A DNA stretch of 59,190 nt from Bacteroidales bacterium (GCA_021157415.1 JAGGWN010000087.1:1-59190), one strand, 5' to 3'. Positions 48,759-58,252 are shown, counted from the stretch's first letter. Translations and numbers: made by a program. Notes: generated from the sequence alone by a model not told the origin.

Positions 48759-50027
48759 TCATTCTTCATCGATTTTGTTGCCGTGCTCCAGCAGATACTG
48801 TTCTGCTTCGACGGACCAGAGGCCGTGGTTTTCTTTTGTGATCACAGCCAGCCGGGCAAAGAGCGGATCGTTTTCCCCTTTTTCTTCGAAGTCATCAATG
48901 GCGGTCAGCGGCAAGCTGAGATGGGTGTAAATCAGTTTTTTTCCGCCGGGGATATGAGGCAGGTTGAGGGTGGTGTTGATCACGGCATCCAGTCCCCCGA
49001 TATGGGTGACCAGTCCGGAGGGATCCAGTCCCCGGGCGAACAGTTCGAGTGCTTCGATCATATCCTCGTTATTGCCGCCGCTGGTGCCTGTGATATGGGT
49101 AGAAGCATAATGGACATTGTAAAAATTAAGAGGTGCTTTGAAATCGGGGCTGGTAGGTCCGGCAAAGAAGTTCAGGCAACCGTCGCGTGCGAGCAGGCTG
49201 TCGCCCTGTTCGATTACTGCCGCCACGGGAGCAAAAACGAAGACATCATGGTATCCTTCTCCCCCGGACAGGTCTTTGAGATAAACTACGGGATCATCTA
49301 TGGCAGCGGTGTTTACATAGTGTAGTTCCACTCCATAGCGGGTTGCTGTTTCAGGAGAGTAAAGCCTGGAGGCACGTTCCAAACGGTCCTTGTCGATATC
49401 TGTCACCACCAGCAGACGGGGTGTGCGGTCGGAGAAAATAGCATAGTTGATGGCTGCCAGACCCATCGGGCCGGCGCCGGCCAGGATGGCCAGGTTGCCT
49501 CCTTTCTTTATGCCCATAAGATGATCATAACTACCCGGACGGGTATGGTAGCTGGCGTGAAAAGCTCCGATCACACAGGACATGGGCTCTGAAAGAGATG
49601 CCGGAAAAAACCCTTCACCGTTGTAAGGCAGCAGACAGTTCATCTCCATCACTTCATTGGGGATCAGTACATAGGTGGCATCGCCGCCGATGTAACGGTA
49701 CGAATATCCAGGTGCATCCAGACTCCCTTTGTAGTTCAGTGCCGGCTGGATGGAGAATTTTTGTCCCGGCCGGTAGCGATCCTGCCATTTTGTGCCTACT
49801 GACAGGATCACCCCGCTGAATTCATGACCTATCATTGTCGGATGTTCGTGCACGTCATCGGGAACTCTCTTATGATCGGCACCCTGTTTGGCGGCTTTGT
49901 AGGTGGACATGCAGATGCTGTCGGAAACAACCCGGGCCAGGATTTCGTTTTCTTTCATCGGAGGAAGATCGAATTCTTCCAGGCGCAGGTCTTCTTTTCC
50001 GTAGATTCTTACCGCTTTTGTTTTCAT
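48759..50027 (-). CDS. Zinc-type medium-chain dehydrogenase, L-sorbose-1-phosphate reductase-like
   Basis: This protein (422 residues from ATG 50027; a GTG lies further upstream) is a medium-chain dehydrogenase. The catalytic-zinc region HPTMIGHEFSGVIL and the cofactor fold AILAGAGPMGLAAINYAIF are present. The structural-zinc cysteine cluster is absent, which fits the SorE/L-sorbose-1-phosphate reductase branch. Such enzymes interconvert L-sorbose 1-phosphate and glucitol 6-phosphate. The neighbouring SDR resembles glucitol-6-phosphate dehydrogenase, so together they could link a ketose phosphate to fructose 6-phosphate. The true substrate is unknown. Confidence 0.8.
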   Translation of the reverse strand: MKTKAVRIYGKEDLRLEEFDLPPMKENEILARVVSDSICMSTYKAAKQGADHKRVPDDVHEHPTMIGHEFSGVILSVGTKWQDRYRPGQKFSIQPALNYKGSLDAPGYSYRYIGGDATYVLIPNEVMEMNCLLPYNGEGFFPASLSEPMSCVIGAFHASYHTRPGSYDHLMGIKKGGNLAILAGAGPMGLAAINYAIFSDRTPRLLVVTDIDKDRLERASRLYSPETATRYGVELHYVNTAAIDDPVVYLKDLSGGEGYHDVFVFAPVAAVIEQGDSLLARDGCLNFFAGPTSPDFKAPLNFYNVHYASTHITGTSGGNNEDMIEALELFARGLDPSGLVTHIGGLDAVINTTLNLPHIPGGKKLIYTHLSLPLTAIDDFEEKGENDPLFARLAVITKENHGLWSVEAEQYLLEHGNKIDEE

Positions 50028-50136
50028 AAAAAGTGATTGGTTTTTGAATATTGTGTGAATATGCCTTCGGTATGTTCTTTGCGGCTGCACCGCGAAATAG
50101 TGTCCATCATTCTATCATTAACTCATTCTATCATTG

Positions 50137-51327
50137 TCATTTCAGCATCACCTGTCCCCCTGTCACAGGCAAAGCCTGGCCGGTTTCATATTCCTGTTCG
50201 ATAAGGTATTTTAAGGCTTTGTACACGTCTTCCACGAAACAGCCTCTTTTCATAGGCACCCTGTTCTCATAATGTTTTCTCACATCTTCTATGCTTTTGG
50301 CACCTGGAACCTTCCCTGTTTTGAGGTATTGCACAAACAGTCCTTTTTCCGGATCCGACCATAACGGACCGTCAAAGAAATTCCCGGGACAGACTGCATT
50401 TACCTTAATGTTATCCGTCACCAGCTCCAGGGCAAAAGACTGGATCAGTCCGATGCTCCCGAATTTACTGCCGGCATAAGCAAAGTTTCTGTTGCTGCCC
50501 TGCAGTCCTGATTTTGAATTGATCTGGACAATATCCATAAAATATCCGGGGTGGTATTTATGCTGGGTTTTCATCACGCGGGCGGCGTATTTTGTTCCCA
50601 GGTACAGGCCTTTGTAATTAACCTTTGTCAGAAAGTCAAAAGCTTCTTCCTCCAGGGTTTCCAGATCGCCGGCTTTCAGTACGCCGGCATTACTGACAAA
50701 GATATCCAGTCCTCCGAAGGCAAAGACCGTTTGACGGATCATGGTATCCATGGAGTTGCTGTCGGTGACGTCCACCGGAATAAAAACGACCGCTTCATTG
50801 CCTGTTTTTTCGATAATCTTCTTCACGCTTTCCCCGCCGGTTTTTCTGTTGATGTCCGCCACAACCACACAGGCCCCTTCAGCGGCAAAATGTTCTGCCA
50901 GGCCTTTTCCGAAACCCTGAGCTGCCCCGGTGATCACCACGATCTTATCTTTCACCGTGCTGTCTTTTTTCGCTCCGGCATTAGCCGATGTATGCTCCTG
51001 CAATGCGTCGTTCACTTCGGAAAAACTGATTCCGGCAGCTAGTAACCCGGCGTCTTTCAACATGATGAGCCGGTACCCTTCGCGGATGTCGCGCAGAATA
51101 TCCTGTATGATTTTTTCCTTGTTCAGGCCTTCCGGTTCCAGCCAGGTTACTTCTGGCCCCTGCCACGATTTTTGCCATTGCTCAAACTTCCCTTTGGTAC
51201 GGGATGCGCTCAACATGTCTTCGTTACGGTTAAGTTTAAGGATCCATGGCTTGCGGGCATTCAGGGAGACCCTGACTGCAGGCAATATTTCATAAGCCAA
51301 GTTGTATTTCATTTTTTTTTCCATCAT
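50137..51327 (-). CDS. Short-chain dehydrogenase with N-terminal aldolase-like remnant
   Basis: The 396-residue protein has a C-terminal SDR domain (about 125-396) with VVITGAAQGFGKGLAEHF, SNAG, the Ser of VQINSKSG and Tyr/Lys of FAYAGSKFGSI, similar to sorbitol-6-phosphate 2-dehydrogenases. The first 120 residues are unusual for an SDR: LIMLKDAGLLAAGISFSEVN resembles the C-terminal segment of class II aldolases that precede SDR domains in bifunctional rhamnulose-phosphate aldolase/dehydrogenases. The aldolase zinc histidines are missing, so only a structural remnant is likely. It is 109 bp before the sorbose-phosphate-reductase-like gene and 7 bp after the PHP gene. Confidence 0.82.
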   Translation of the reverse strand: MMEKKMKYNLAYEILPAVRVSLNARKPWILKLNRNEDMLSASRTKGKFEQWQKSWQGPEVTWLEPEGLNKEKIIQDILRDIREGYRLIMLKDAGLLAAGISFSEVNDALQEHTSANAGAKKDSTVKDKIVVITGAAQGFGKGLAEHFAAEGACVVVADINRKTGGESVKKIIEKTGNEAVVFIPVDVTDSNSMDTMIRQTVFAFGGLDIFVSNAGVLKAGDLETLEEEAFDFLTKVNYKGLYLGTKYAARVMKTQHKYHPGYFMDIVQINSKSGLQGSNRNFAYAGSKFGSIGLIQSFALELVTDNIKVNAVCPGNFFDGPLWSDPEKGLFVQYLKTGKVPGAKSIEDVRKHYENRVPMKRGCFVEDVYKALKYLIEQEYETGQALPVTGGQVMLK

Positions 51328-51334
51328 CCTGACT

Positions 51335-52573
51335 TTATCTGATCGTTAGAAAATAGCCCATGACGGCTTTACCCAGTTGGATAAAATAATCTCTTTTTGC
51401 AGTATGGCAGGTTCCGTCGCAGGAACAATAACCTTCTTCTCCGCGGGCCGTCAGATATTGATGGGCAGCCACCACACAGGAAGAGCGCCAGGAGATTTCA
51501 CGAAGAGATTCCGGCAAGGGGACTCCGTTGCGGCAGGAAACGGTTAACGGCATCATCACAGGTGTGTTGTGTTCGGTTCCAAACAGAACCAGGAAGCCCC
51601 TGTTGAAAAAATATTCTGCATATTCTGCAAGCTGGGAACACTGATTTCTGCCCGGAATGAATTCCACGGCATGTATGCCCATCATCTCCAGTTTTACCGC
51701 CAGTTTTTCCCTGGGAAATTCAAAATCCGTGATCTCCTCATTCGGATTATCCAGCAACACCGGATAACAGGGGATTCCTCCCGATTCCAGAATAAATCTC
51801 CGCACCGTAGATACCGGAAGAAACACATCCGGATCTTCGGGGATAAAAGCGGGACCTCCCCTTTTTAACAATCGGCTTCGTATTTCATTTTCCAGTCTGG
51901 CTGTTTCATCGGGGCGGGCGACAGGAGATTGCCCTTCAAAGAGACGGGTGTATATATCCCTTTGTTTTTCCGGGTCATCATCGTTACGGTTTACAGCCAG
52001 CCGGATGGCTTTGGCGACATGCCTTTCCCGTACCAGCCCCCGGGCGAGGTTGCTTTTTATATCTTCGAAAGATATCTGCAGGCCCGGGACGGTCTTTTCA
52101 AAATGCTGATTCACTTTTTCCACCATCCGGCGAACCTGTTCATTGCTGCGGGCAACCAGATCATCCAGGAAATTTTCTTTTCCACAAGGGGGAATATAAG
52201 GAAAGCGCAGCCCTTTTCCACTGAAATAGGTACGTCCGGGATTGTCAGGATCATTTACCCGTATGCCGTTTTGCTGCTCTTCTTCCAGCAGACCGATAAA
52301 CTCTATATTAAACAGGGGGAAAACATGGTGCTCCAGTCCCAGCCTGTAAAAATCCTCATATCCGTTCATCGTATTAAAATCATTGATACCCAAAACCTTC
52401 ACATTTTCTTCCACGGCCATGCGGAAAGGTTGTTCCAGGCTAGAAAAAGCACTGAAAGAAAAAGGAGTATGAATATGCGCATTGACGTTTAGTACCTTAT
52501 CGTTGCGGTATGCCATCAGTTCTTCTGGAGCGGGGAAGTCTATGAATGTCGGGGTTGGAATATTGTGGTTCAT
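51335..52573 (-). CDS. PHP-domain metal-dependent hydrolase
   Basis: This 412-residue protein carries PHP-fold metal-binding motifs: NAHIHTPFSFSAF near the N-terminus, LGINDFNTMNGYEDFY, FPLFNIEFIG and FGTEHNTPVMMPL near residue 340. PHP proteins are usually phosphoesterases with two or three metal ions. The length is greater than a minimal PHP domain and includes a helical insertion (about 125-260). It is followed by the SDR after seven bases and preceded by an AT-rich region with four 12-bp-period repeats. A sugar-phosphate phosphatase role is inferred from context. Confidence 0.8.
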   Translation of the reverse strand: MNHNIPTPTFIDFPAPEELMAYRNDKVLNVNAHIHTPFSFSAFSSLEQPFRMAVEENVKVLGINDFNTMNGYEDFYRLGLEHHVFPLFNIEFIGLLEEEQQNGIRVNDPDNPGRTYFSGKGLRFPYIPPCGKENFLDDLVARSNEQVRRMVEKVNQHFEKTVPGLQISFEDIKSNLARGLVRERHVAKAIRLAVNRNDDDPEKQRDIYTRLFEGQSPVARPDETARLENEIRSRLLKRGGPAFIPEDPDVFLPVSTVRRFILESGGIPCYPVLLDNPNEEITDFEFPREKLAVKLEMMGIHAVEFIPGRNQCSQLAEYAEYFFNRGFLVLFGTEHNTPVMMPLTVSCRNGVPLPESLREISWRSSCVVAAHQYLTARGEEGYCSCDGTCHTAKRDYFIQLGKAVMGYFLTIR

Positions 52574-52610
52574 GATATTAGGTTTAACCTTCGAGTGAAA
52601 ATTTCCAAGA

Positions 52611-52656
52611 CGTTTAAATATGTATTTAAATAGGTATTTAAATATTTATTTAAATA
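52611..52656. repeat. Four copies of a TATTTAAATA motif at exact 12-bp period
   Basis: Motif copies start at 52611 (CGTTTAAATA), 52623, 52635 and 52647 (all TATTTAAATA), separated by two bases each. They occupy the leader or promoter region of the PHP gene (ATG at 52573). The same motif at the same period occurs at 19322-19355. It may be a slipped AT-rich tandem repeat, or repeated half-sites for a regulator; a 12-bp period is slightly longer than one helical turn. Confidence 0.75.
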
Positions 52657-52667
52657 AATATATTATT

Positions 52668-53318
52668 TTACCATTGCAGGGCCTCATCCGGAGTGCCGGC
52701 CAGGTTTAGGGTGATCCAGTCGGCATTTTTCATTTTTTCGGCCGTAAAGCTTGTCAGCAGTCCCAAAACCCTTGCACCTGTTTTTTTCCCGGCTTCCACA
52801 CCGGCCGGAGCATCTTCCACTACCAGGCAAGAGGCCGGAGGAAGGTTTAGTTTTCCGGCTGCTTTCAGGTAAATATCCGGAGCGGGTTTTTTGTGCACCA
52901 CATCTTCGGCGGTTACCAACGCATCAAACAAACCCTGCGACAAGCCTGTCTCCGTCAGATTTATCTCCAGCTTAATACGATCGGCACTGGTTGCTACTGC
53001 CAGTTTCAACGCTTTGCTGCGGCACGTATCAATAAAAGACCGTACCCCGGGCAATAATTTCAACTTTCCTTTGACGATCTCACCATATATTTCATAAACT
53101 CTCTGTTTGGCTTCCTGAGGATCCAGTGGAAAATTGTATTTTTCCGCCACCCCGCCCAGGTAACGTATCTCGCCCATACCGGTAAAAGGGATAAAATCGG
53201 AGATGTCCACCTTCAGGCCTTTTTCCCGGAACATTTGCACGGAAGCCAGGGCAATATATTTTTCCGTATCCACCAGTACCCCATCCATATCAAACAAAAC
53301 ACCTTTCAGCATGGTCAT
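52668..53318 (-). CDS. HAD-superfamily phosphatase/phosphomutase, beta-phosphoglucomutase type
   Basis: The 216-residue protein has HAD motif I, GVLFDMDGVLVDTEKYIA, a helical cap domain, motif II with AVATSADRIK, and motif III/IV in KKPAPDIYLKAAGKL and CLVVEDAPAGVEAGKKTGA. This is the subclass that includes beta-phosphoglucomutase and sugar-phosphate phosphatases. The chosen ATG (53318; another at 53312) follows the upstream HAD gene stop by four bases; a TTG at 53333 would overlap it. The substrate cannot be told. Confidence 0.87.
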   Translation of the reverse strand: MTMLKGVLFDMDGVLVDTEKYIALASVQMFREKGLKVDISDFIPFTGMGEIRYLGGVAEKYNFPLDPQEAKQRVYEIYGEIVKGKLKLLPGVRSFIDTCRSKALKLAVATSADRIKLEINLTETGLSQGLFDALVTAEDVVHKKPAPDIYLKAAGKLNLPPASCLVVEDAPAGVEAGKKTGARVLGLLTSFTAEKMKNADWITLNLAGTPDEALQW

Positions 53319-53322
53319 TAAT

Positions 53323-54114
53323 TTAAGACACAATATCCCCTACTCTGTTCATTACGAACTTCGGCTTGTATGGAAAGTCTTTTATAGTGTCCACAGAAGA
53401 TATTCCACTGAGAACAAGCAGGGTGTCTATTTCGGATTCAATACCTGCGATAATATCGGTATCCATGCGGTCCCCAACGATAATGGAGTCTTCCCTCCTG
53501 ACGCCCAATCGTCTTAAAGCGATTCTCATCATCAGGGGATTGGGTTTCCCGACAAAATAGGCCTGTTTTCCGGTGGCCAGTTCTATGGGTGAAATCAGTG
53601 CTTTGGTGGAGGGGGCTATACCGTTTTCCACAGGACCTGATACATCGGGATTTGTTCCGATCAGTTTGGCTCCTTTGATCACCAGGTTCACCGCCTGTTC
53701 CAGTTTCTCATAGCTGTAGTTGCGTGTATCTCCCACGATCACATAATCCGGGTCAATGTTGTTCATTGTATATCCCACGTTGTACATGGCATTGATCAGG
53801 CCTGCTTCGCCGATGATGAATGCTGTTCCTTTAGGGTGTTGGGAAGAGAGGAACTGTGCAGTAGCCAGTGCGCTGGTATAAAAGACATTACGGTCCACAT
53901 CTATACCCATACGGTGCAGTTTCTCCTGTAGTTCACGGGGAGTCCGTTCGCTGGAGTTGGTCAGAAAGAGAAAGTGTTTCTTTTCCTTTTTCAACCATTT
54001 CACAAAATCCTTTACGCCAGGCAGCAAACGATCTCCATGATAAATAACCCCGTCCATATCGGAGATAAACCCTTGCTTCTCCCGGATATATTTTTTAATT
54101 TTTTCCAGTTCCAT
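53323..54114 (-). CDS. HAD-IIA phosphatase, NagD-like
   Basis: This 263-residue protein belongs to the NagD/4-nitrophenyl-phosphatase group: motif I is ISDMDGVIYHGD, motif II is LTNSSERTPRELQEKL, and the C-terminal motif is KPNPLMMRIALRRL with IVGDRMDTDIIAGIES. These enzymes dephosphorylate sugar or nucleotide monophosphates. It is tightly followed by the second HAD gene and preceded by the E1 gene (75 bp). TATTTTTG at 54144-54137 may be an internal promoter. Confidence 0.88.
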   Translation of the reverse strand: MELEKIKKYIREKQGFISDMDGVIYHGDRLLPGVKDFVKWLKKEKKHFLFLTNSSERTPRELQEKLHRMGIDVDRNVFYTSALATAQFLSSQHPKGTAFIIGEAGLINAMYNVGYTMNNIDPDYVIVGDTRNYSYEKLEQAVNLVIKGAKLIGTNPDVSGPVENGIAPSTKALISPIELATGKQAYFVGKPNPLMMRIALRRLGVRREDSIIVGDRMDTDIIAGIESEIDTLLVLSGISSVDTIKDFPYKPKFVMNRVGDIVS

Positions 54115-54189
54115 TATTGTACAGCTTAATTTTCTTCAAAAATAAGACAATCCTGTGGATTCGGCAGAGGATTTATCAATAAAGCATGC

Positions 54190-56658
54190 TTAAATTCCTT
54201 GTCTTTTCTGTAGCAGCAGGTTATCATTGGTATAATTGTTCTTCACCTTATGTCCTTCCAGGGGCATGATTCTTTCGTGGATGGCATCCACGATCCAGTC
54301 GGGTTGCGGAAAGAAGAAATGTTCCAGTTCATGAGCCGGAGTGATCCAGTTGCGAGATGCCACCACTACAGGCGGGGCATCCAGGTCGTCGAAAGCCAGG
54401 TCGGCCACCGATTGTGCCATATCCTTCAGGTAAGATCCTCTTTCGGTAGCATCTCCGGTGATCACGATCTTTCCCGTTTTTCTGACCGATTCCAGCACGA
54501 GGCTGTAGTCAAATGGAACGAGACTGCGGGCGTCAATCACCTCGGCGGCGAGGTTGTACTTATCTTGCAGGATATCGGCTGCCTCCAGGGCCCGGTAAAG
54601 GGTTGCCCCGACGGAGAGTATCGTAATATCTTTGCCTTTTCGTTTGATATCCGGCTGGCCAATAGGAACTTCATAATAGTCTTCCGGCACACCTCCGGCG
54701 TGGAAATATTCTCCGACGTCATAGATTCGCTGGCTTTCGAAGAATACCACCGGGTCGGTACCCTGCAGGGCAGCATTCATCAATCCTTTGGCATCGTAGG
54801 GTGTAGCCGGGAAAACCACTTTCAGGCCGGGAATATGAGCTACCAAAGAGGTCCAGTCCTGAGAATGCTGTGCTCCGTATTTGGATCCCACAGATACCCT
54901 CAGCACCACGGGCATCTTGAGTATCTGGCCGCTCATGGCCTGCCATTTGGGCATCTGATTGAACACTTCGTCTCCGGAACGGCCGAGAAAATCGCAATAC
55001 ATAATCTCGGGGATTACCCGGCCGCCGCACATGGCATAACCGATGGCTGTTCCCACGATAGCTCCTTCGGATATGGAAGTGTTGAACAACCTGTGATAAG
55101 GCAGGGCTTCCGTCAGACCGCGATACACGGCAAAAGCTCCTCCCCAGTCACGGTTTTCCTCTCCGTATGCGATGAGTGTGGGATCTTTGTAAAAACGGTC
55201 CAGGATCGCCTCAAAGATCCCGTCACGCAACTGATAGGTTTTTAACTTTGAAAAGGTTTTTCCGTTTTTGTCAAGAGCAAATCTTTCTTTTCGTCCCAGT
55301 TGTTGTAGTCTGGGATTTTCTTCCTTAGGTATCAGCACCTCCGGTGTCCGGTCTTCCATCTTCTCCACCGAACCGTTTGAGAACATCAATTCCCCGATCT
55401 CGTCAGGGTTACTGACCAGGTCCATGCGGGGCGAAACGGAATCATCCACTGCCCATGTAAGCACTTTCTTCAGGCGTTCCGTAATCCCTTTGCGCAGGGT
55501 TTCTATTTCATCTGCGGTAACGATCCCGTTTTTTTCCATTTCGTTCTCAAAAAACCTCAGGGAATCCTGTTCCATCCAGGCTTCAATTTCTTCTTTGGTG
55601 CGATAGGTAGAGGCATCCGAAGGAGAATGTCCGCTGTACCGGTAAGTTAGGGTATCCAGTAATACCGGGCCTTTCTTTTCTTCCAGAAGTTTTTTCTTGC
55701 GACGGAAGGCATCAATCACAGCCAGAGGGTTATATCCGTCGATCCGTTCGGCATGCATCATCTCCGGGTTGACACCGGCGCCAACGCGGGCGAGGATACC
55801 ATAGCCCATGGTCTCGCCACTGGTTTGTCCTCCCATACCATACTGATTGTTCATGAAGTTAAAGATCAGAGGCAGCCCCCCGCGGTATGGTTCGTCCCAC
55901 AGGGTTTTGAACTGGTCCATGGTGGCAAAGCTGATCCCTTCCCAGACGGGACCGCATCCCATAGAGGCGTCGCCGATATTCACCACGACGATGCCGGACT
56001 TGCGGTTTACCTTTTTATACAAAGCGGCTCCCACCCCGATATCGCCCGATCCTCCTACGATGGCATTGTTGGGGTAAATGCCGAAGGGAGGGAAGAAAGC
56101 ATGCATCGATCCGCCCAGGCCTTTGTTGAAGCCTGTTTTTTTTGCAAAAATTTCTGCCAAGGTGCCATACAACAGAAAATCCAGGGCCAAATCATGCACG
56201 TCGGGATGTTGTTCCTGTTCCACCACTTTCAGGGTAGTTCCTTCCATATAATTTTTCATGGTATCCAGCAGTGCATTGTCATTTAATTTCCGGATGGCCG
56301 ACATTCCTTTAGCCAGGATCTCTCCATGGCTCCGGTGTGATCCGAAAATATAATCTTCAGGTCCCAGCAGCCAGGCCATGCCCACGGCTGCCGCTTCCTG
56401 ACCGATGGAGAGGTGAGCCGGCCCGGGATGGTTGTAGGAAATCCCCTCGTATTCATTGGTAGTCTTGATTTTATTCAGCATGGTTTCAAACTCCCGGATG
56501 ACCATCATGTCCCGGTAGATCGCCAGCAGTTCTTCGCGTGTGTAATGATCTTTTTCCTCTGCCAGGGTTTTCTGATACTGGTTTAACGGTATTTCACCAA
56601 AGGTGATTTTTCCGGGTTTCCTGACTTTCAGCGGGTCTATAAAAAGTTTTTTCGGCAT
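54190..56658 (-). CDS. 2-oxoacid dehydrogenase E1, fused alpha and beta subunits
   Basis: This 822-residue protein joins both E1 halves of a branched-chain/acetoin-type dehydrogenase complex, a fusion common in Bacteroidota. The alpha part (about 30-400) contains [17 protein letters not shown] and the thiamine-diphosphate motif from [13 protein letters not shown] to MNNQYGMGG. The beta part (about 470-815) has [38 protein letters not shown] and [11 protein letters not shown] with its catalytic His. It follows the E2 gene by 32 bp, giving a partial complex; no E3 lies in the window. The substrate may be pyruvate, acetoin or a branched-chain 2-oxoacid. Confidence 0.93.
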   Translation of the reverse strand: MPKKLFIDPLKVRKPGKITFGEIPLNQYQKTLAEEKDHYTREELLAIYRDMMVIREFETMLNKIKTTNEYEGISYNHPGPAHLSIGQEAAAVGMAWLLGPEDYIFGSHRSHGEILAKGMSAIRKLNDNALLDTMKNYMEGTTLKVVEQEQHPDVHDLALDFLLYGTLAEIFAKKTGFNKGLGGSMHAFFPPFGIYPNNAIVGGSGDIGVGAALYKKVNRKSGIVVVNIGDASMGCGPVWEGISFATMDQFKTLWDEPYRGGLPLIFNFMNNQYGMGGQTSGETMGYGILARVGAGVNPEMMHAERIDGYNPLAVIDAFRRKKKLLEEKKGPVLLDTLTYRYSGHSPSDASTYRTKEEIEAWMEQDSLRFFENEMEKNGIVTADEIETLRKGITERLKKVLTWAVDDSVSPRMDLVSNPDEIGELMFSNGSVEKMEDRTPEVLIPKEENPRLQQLGRKERFALDKNGKTFSKLKTYQLRDGIFEAILDRFYKDPTLIAYGEENRDWGGAFAVYRGLTEALPYHRLFNTSISEGAIVGTAIGYAMCGGRVIPEIMYCDFLGRSGDEVFNQMPKWQAMSGQILKMPVVLRVSVGSKYGAQHSQDWTSLVAHIPGLKVVFPATPYDAKGLMNAALQGTDPVVFFESQRIYDVGEYFHAGGVPEDYYEVPIGQPDIKRKGKDITILSVGATLYRALEAADILQDKYNLAAEVIDARSLVPFDYSLVLESVRKTGKIVITGDATERGSYLKDMAQSVADLAFDDLDAPPVVVASRNWITPAHELEHFFFPQPDWIVDAIHERIMPLEGHKVKNNYTNDNLLLQKRQGI

Positions 56659-56690
56659 TTTATTAAGTTTGAGAAATTAGAACTAAAAGA

Positions 56691-58052
56691 TTAGGGATTA
56701 AGCGGCAATCCTTCCACAGCTGGGTTGAATTGTTCGATTTCTTCCACCAAGGTCTTCAGGAACCTGGATGCCGGGGCTCCGTCAATGGCACGGTGGTCAT
56801 AGGTCAGTGACAAGCCTATGCGGGGGATAAACCCGAAGGATCCGTCTTCCAGTTGTCCGGGTTGATACCGTATGGTATTTACGCCCAGGATACCCATCTG
56901 GGGAAGATTCAGTACCGGCGTAAAAAATTCTATTCCGAAAGCACCCAGGTTGGTGAGGGTGAAGGAAGCATTCTCCGCGTTCAGCAGGTCGGGGTTGATG
57001 CTGCCACCCTGACTTTCTCCGGCAAGATGTTTCATTCGTGTGGCAAGACCGATGAGGGTTAGCATGTCAGCATCTTTTACCACAGGCACCATCAGGCCGC
57101 GTTCCGTATCGACGGCAAAGGCCAGATGCACATGCGTGAAGATACGCACCGTATCCTCCAGAAAATGACCGTTGATTTCCGGATGTTTCACCAGTGCTCT
57201 GATCAGGGCATAACTGACCATATCGTTCAGCGTGATGTTGGGAAGGGAGCCTGCTTCGGCCAGGGGTTTGACTTTTTTTCGCAAGGCCAGGAGTTTCCGC
57301 GCATCAGCACTGATATGATGGGTTAACTGGGCCGAGTTTTGCAAGGAACGGTACATACTGTCGGCAATCAGTCTGCGCATCCTCGTAAGCGGCTTGTCGC
57401 GGTAGTCACCGGCAGAGACAGTATCCCTACCTGTTTCCGCCAGATCACGGCTGGTAACACGTTTCCCGGGCACTGCTTTTTCAGGAGGTACGACCAGGTG
57501 ATCCTTTTCCATTTTCTGACGGGCCAGAGGGGTAATCACCGGCTGGTTTTTCAGCATGTTCAGAATGTCCCTTTCTAAGATACGTCCTCCCGGGCCTGTT
57601 CCTTTGACGGAGAGGTAGTTGGTTCCATTTTTCTCTGCCAGTTTTTTGGCACGGGGAGAGATCCTGATTTCTCCCTGAGGTACGGAGACGGTTTCGGTAA
57701 TTCCGGTTGTTTTTGCCGGTTCATGGATTTTTTCAGGTTCAGAGGTGGGTTCGGGCGTTTCCGGCACGGCAGGGGCTTCTTCCCTGTCCTTCCTGAACTC
57801 CTCTGCAGATTCTCCTTCTTTTCCGATTACGGCCACTGTTTCCAGCACAGGTACTTCATCTCCTTCCTGGTAAAAAACATCCAATAACATGCCGGATGTT
57901 TTAGCTTCCTCGTCAAAAGCAGCCTTATCGGTTTCGTAGGAGAACAGGAGATCCCCTTCCTTCACTTCATCTCCTTTTTCTTTAAACCATTTTGTAATCA
58001 CACAGGTTTCAACACTTTGCCCCTGCCGGGGCATGATAACAGGTTCGGCCAT
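56691..58052 (-). CDS. 2-oxoacid dehydrogenase E2, lipoyl acyltransferase
   Basis: The 453-residue E2 has an N-terminal lipoyl domain with the modified lysine K43 in YETDKAAFDEEA, a Pro/Glu-rich linker, a peripheral-subunit-binding domain (RISPRAKKLAEKNGTNYLSV), and a catalytic domain ending with DHRAIDG, the H-x3-D-G active site. Between them a second, degenerate subunit-binding-like segment (ITPLARQKMEKDHLVV ... GKRVTSRDL) is seen. It is the first gene of the minus-strand group. Its promoter (58081-58112) is overlapped by a perfect palindrome (58098-58113) that the divergent GntR protein probably binds. Confidence 0.94.
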   Translation of the reverse strand: MAEPVIMPRQGQSVETCVITKWFKEKGDEVKEGDLLFSYETDKAAFDEEAKTSGMLLDVFYQEGDEVPVLETVAVIGKEGESAEEFRKDREEAPAVPETPEPTSEPEKIHEPAKTTGITETVSVPQGEIRISPRAKKLAEKNGTNYLSVKGTGPGGRILERDILNMLKNQPVITPLARQKMEKDHLVVPPEKAVPGKRVTSRDLAETGRDTVSAGDYRDKPLTRMRRLIADSMYRSLQNSAQLTHHISADARKLLALRKKVKPLAEAGSLPNITLNDMVSYALIRALVKHPEINGHFLEDTVRIFTHVHLAFAVDTERGLMVPVVKDADMLTLIGLATRMKHLAGESQGGSINPDLLNAENASFTLTNLGAFGIEFFTPVLNLPQMGILGVNTIRYQPGQLEDGSFGFIPRIGLSLTYDHRAIDGAPASRFLKTLVEEIEQFNPAVEGLPLNP

Positions 58053-58080
58053 TATTCTATGTATTTTAAAAAGAATGAGA

Positions 58081-58113
58081 CAAATGTATGATATTTTACT
58101 TGTAAATACAAGT
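58081..58113 (-). promoter_or_regulatory. E2 promoter overlapped by GntR/HutC-type operator
   Basis: On the minus strand the -7 element TACATTTG (58088 to 58081) fits TAnnTTTG. About 20 bases upstream lies CTTG/TTG as the -33 element (58112 to 58109). A perfect inverted repeat ACTTGTA-AA-TACAAGT (58098-58113) covers that -33 element. Its form is like known HutC-subfamily operators (for example TTGTATATACAA-type sites). Binding would block the E2 promoter; the identity of the binder is inferred from the adjacent gntR gene. Confidence 0.72.
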
Positions 58114-58244
58114 TGTTAATAAAAATATTCCTAAAAAAACGTAATATACTGATATACATTGTTATTCATAATACTATAATATAAATATAATTTCATGTAT
58201 ATGAATATGTTATTACAAGATTTTTATTTCTCACAAAAATGAAT

Positions 58245-58252
58245 TACCTTTG
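58245..58252 (+). promoter_or_regulatory. Candidate -7 element for the gntR gene
   Basis: TACCTTTG matches TAnnTTTG and lies about 58 bases before the chosen ATG at 58310. A weak dyad TTCAT-GTAT-ATGAA (58192-58205) is found upstream in the AT-rich divergent region. Confidence 0.45.

Noticed and set aside
48759-51327. Calling the two dehydrogenases a confirmed L-sorbose pathway
   Set aside because: Resemblance to SorE and SorD is suggestive, but the sorbose transporter or kinase is missing and both families accept varied substrates.
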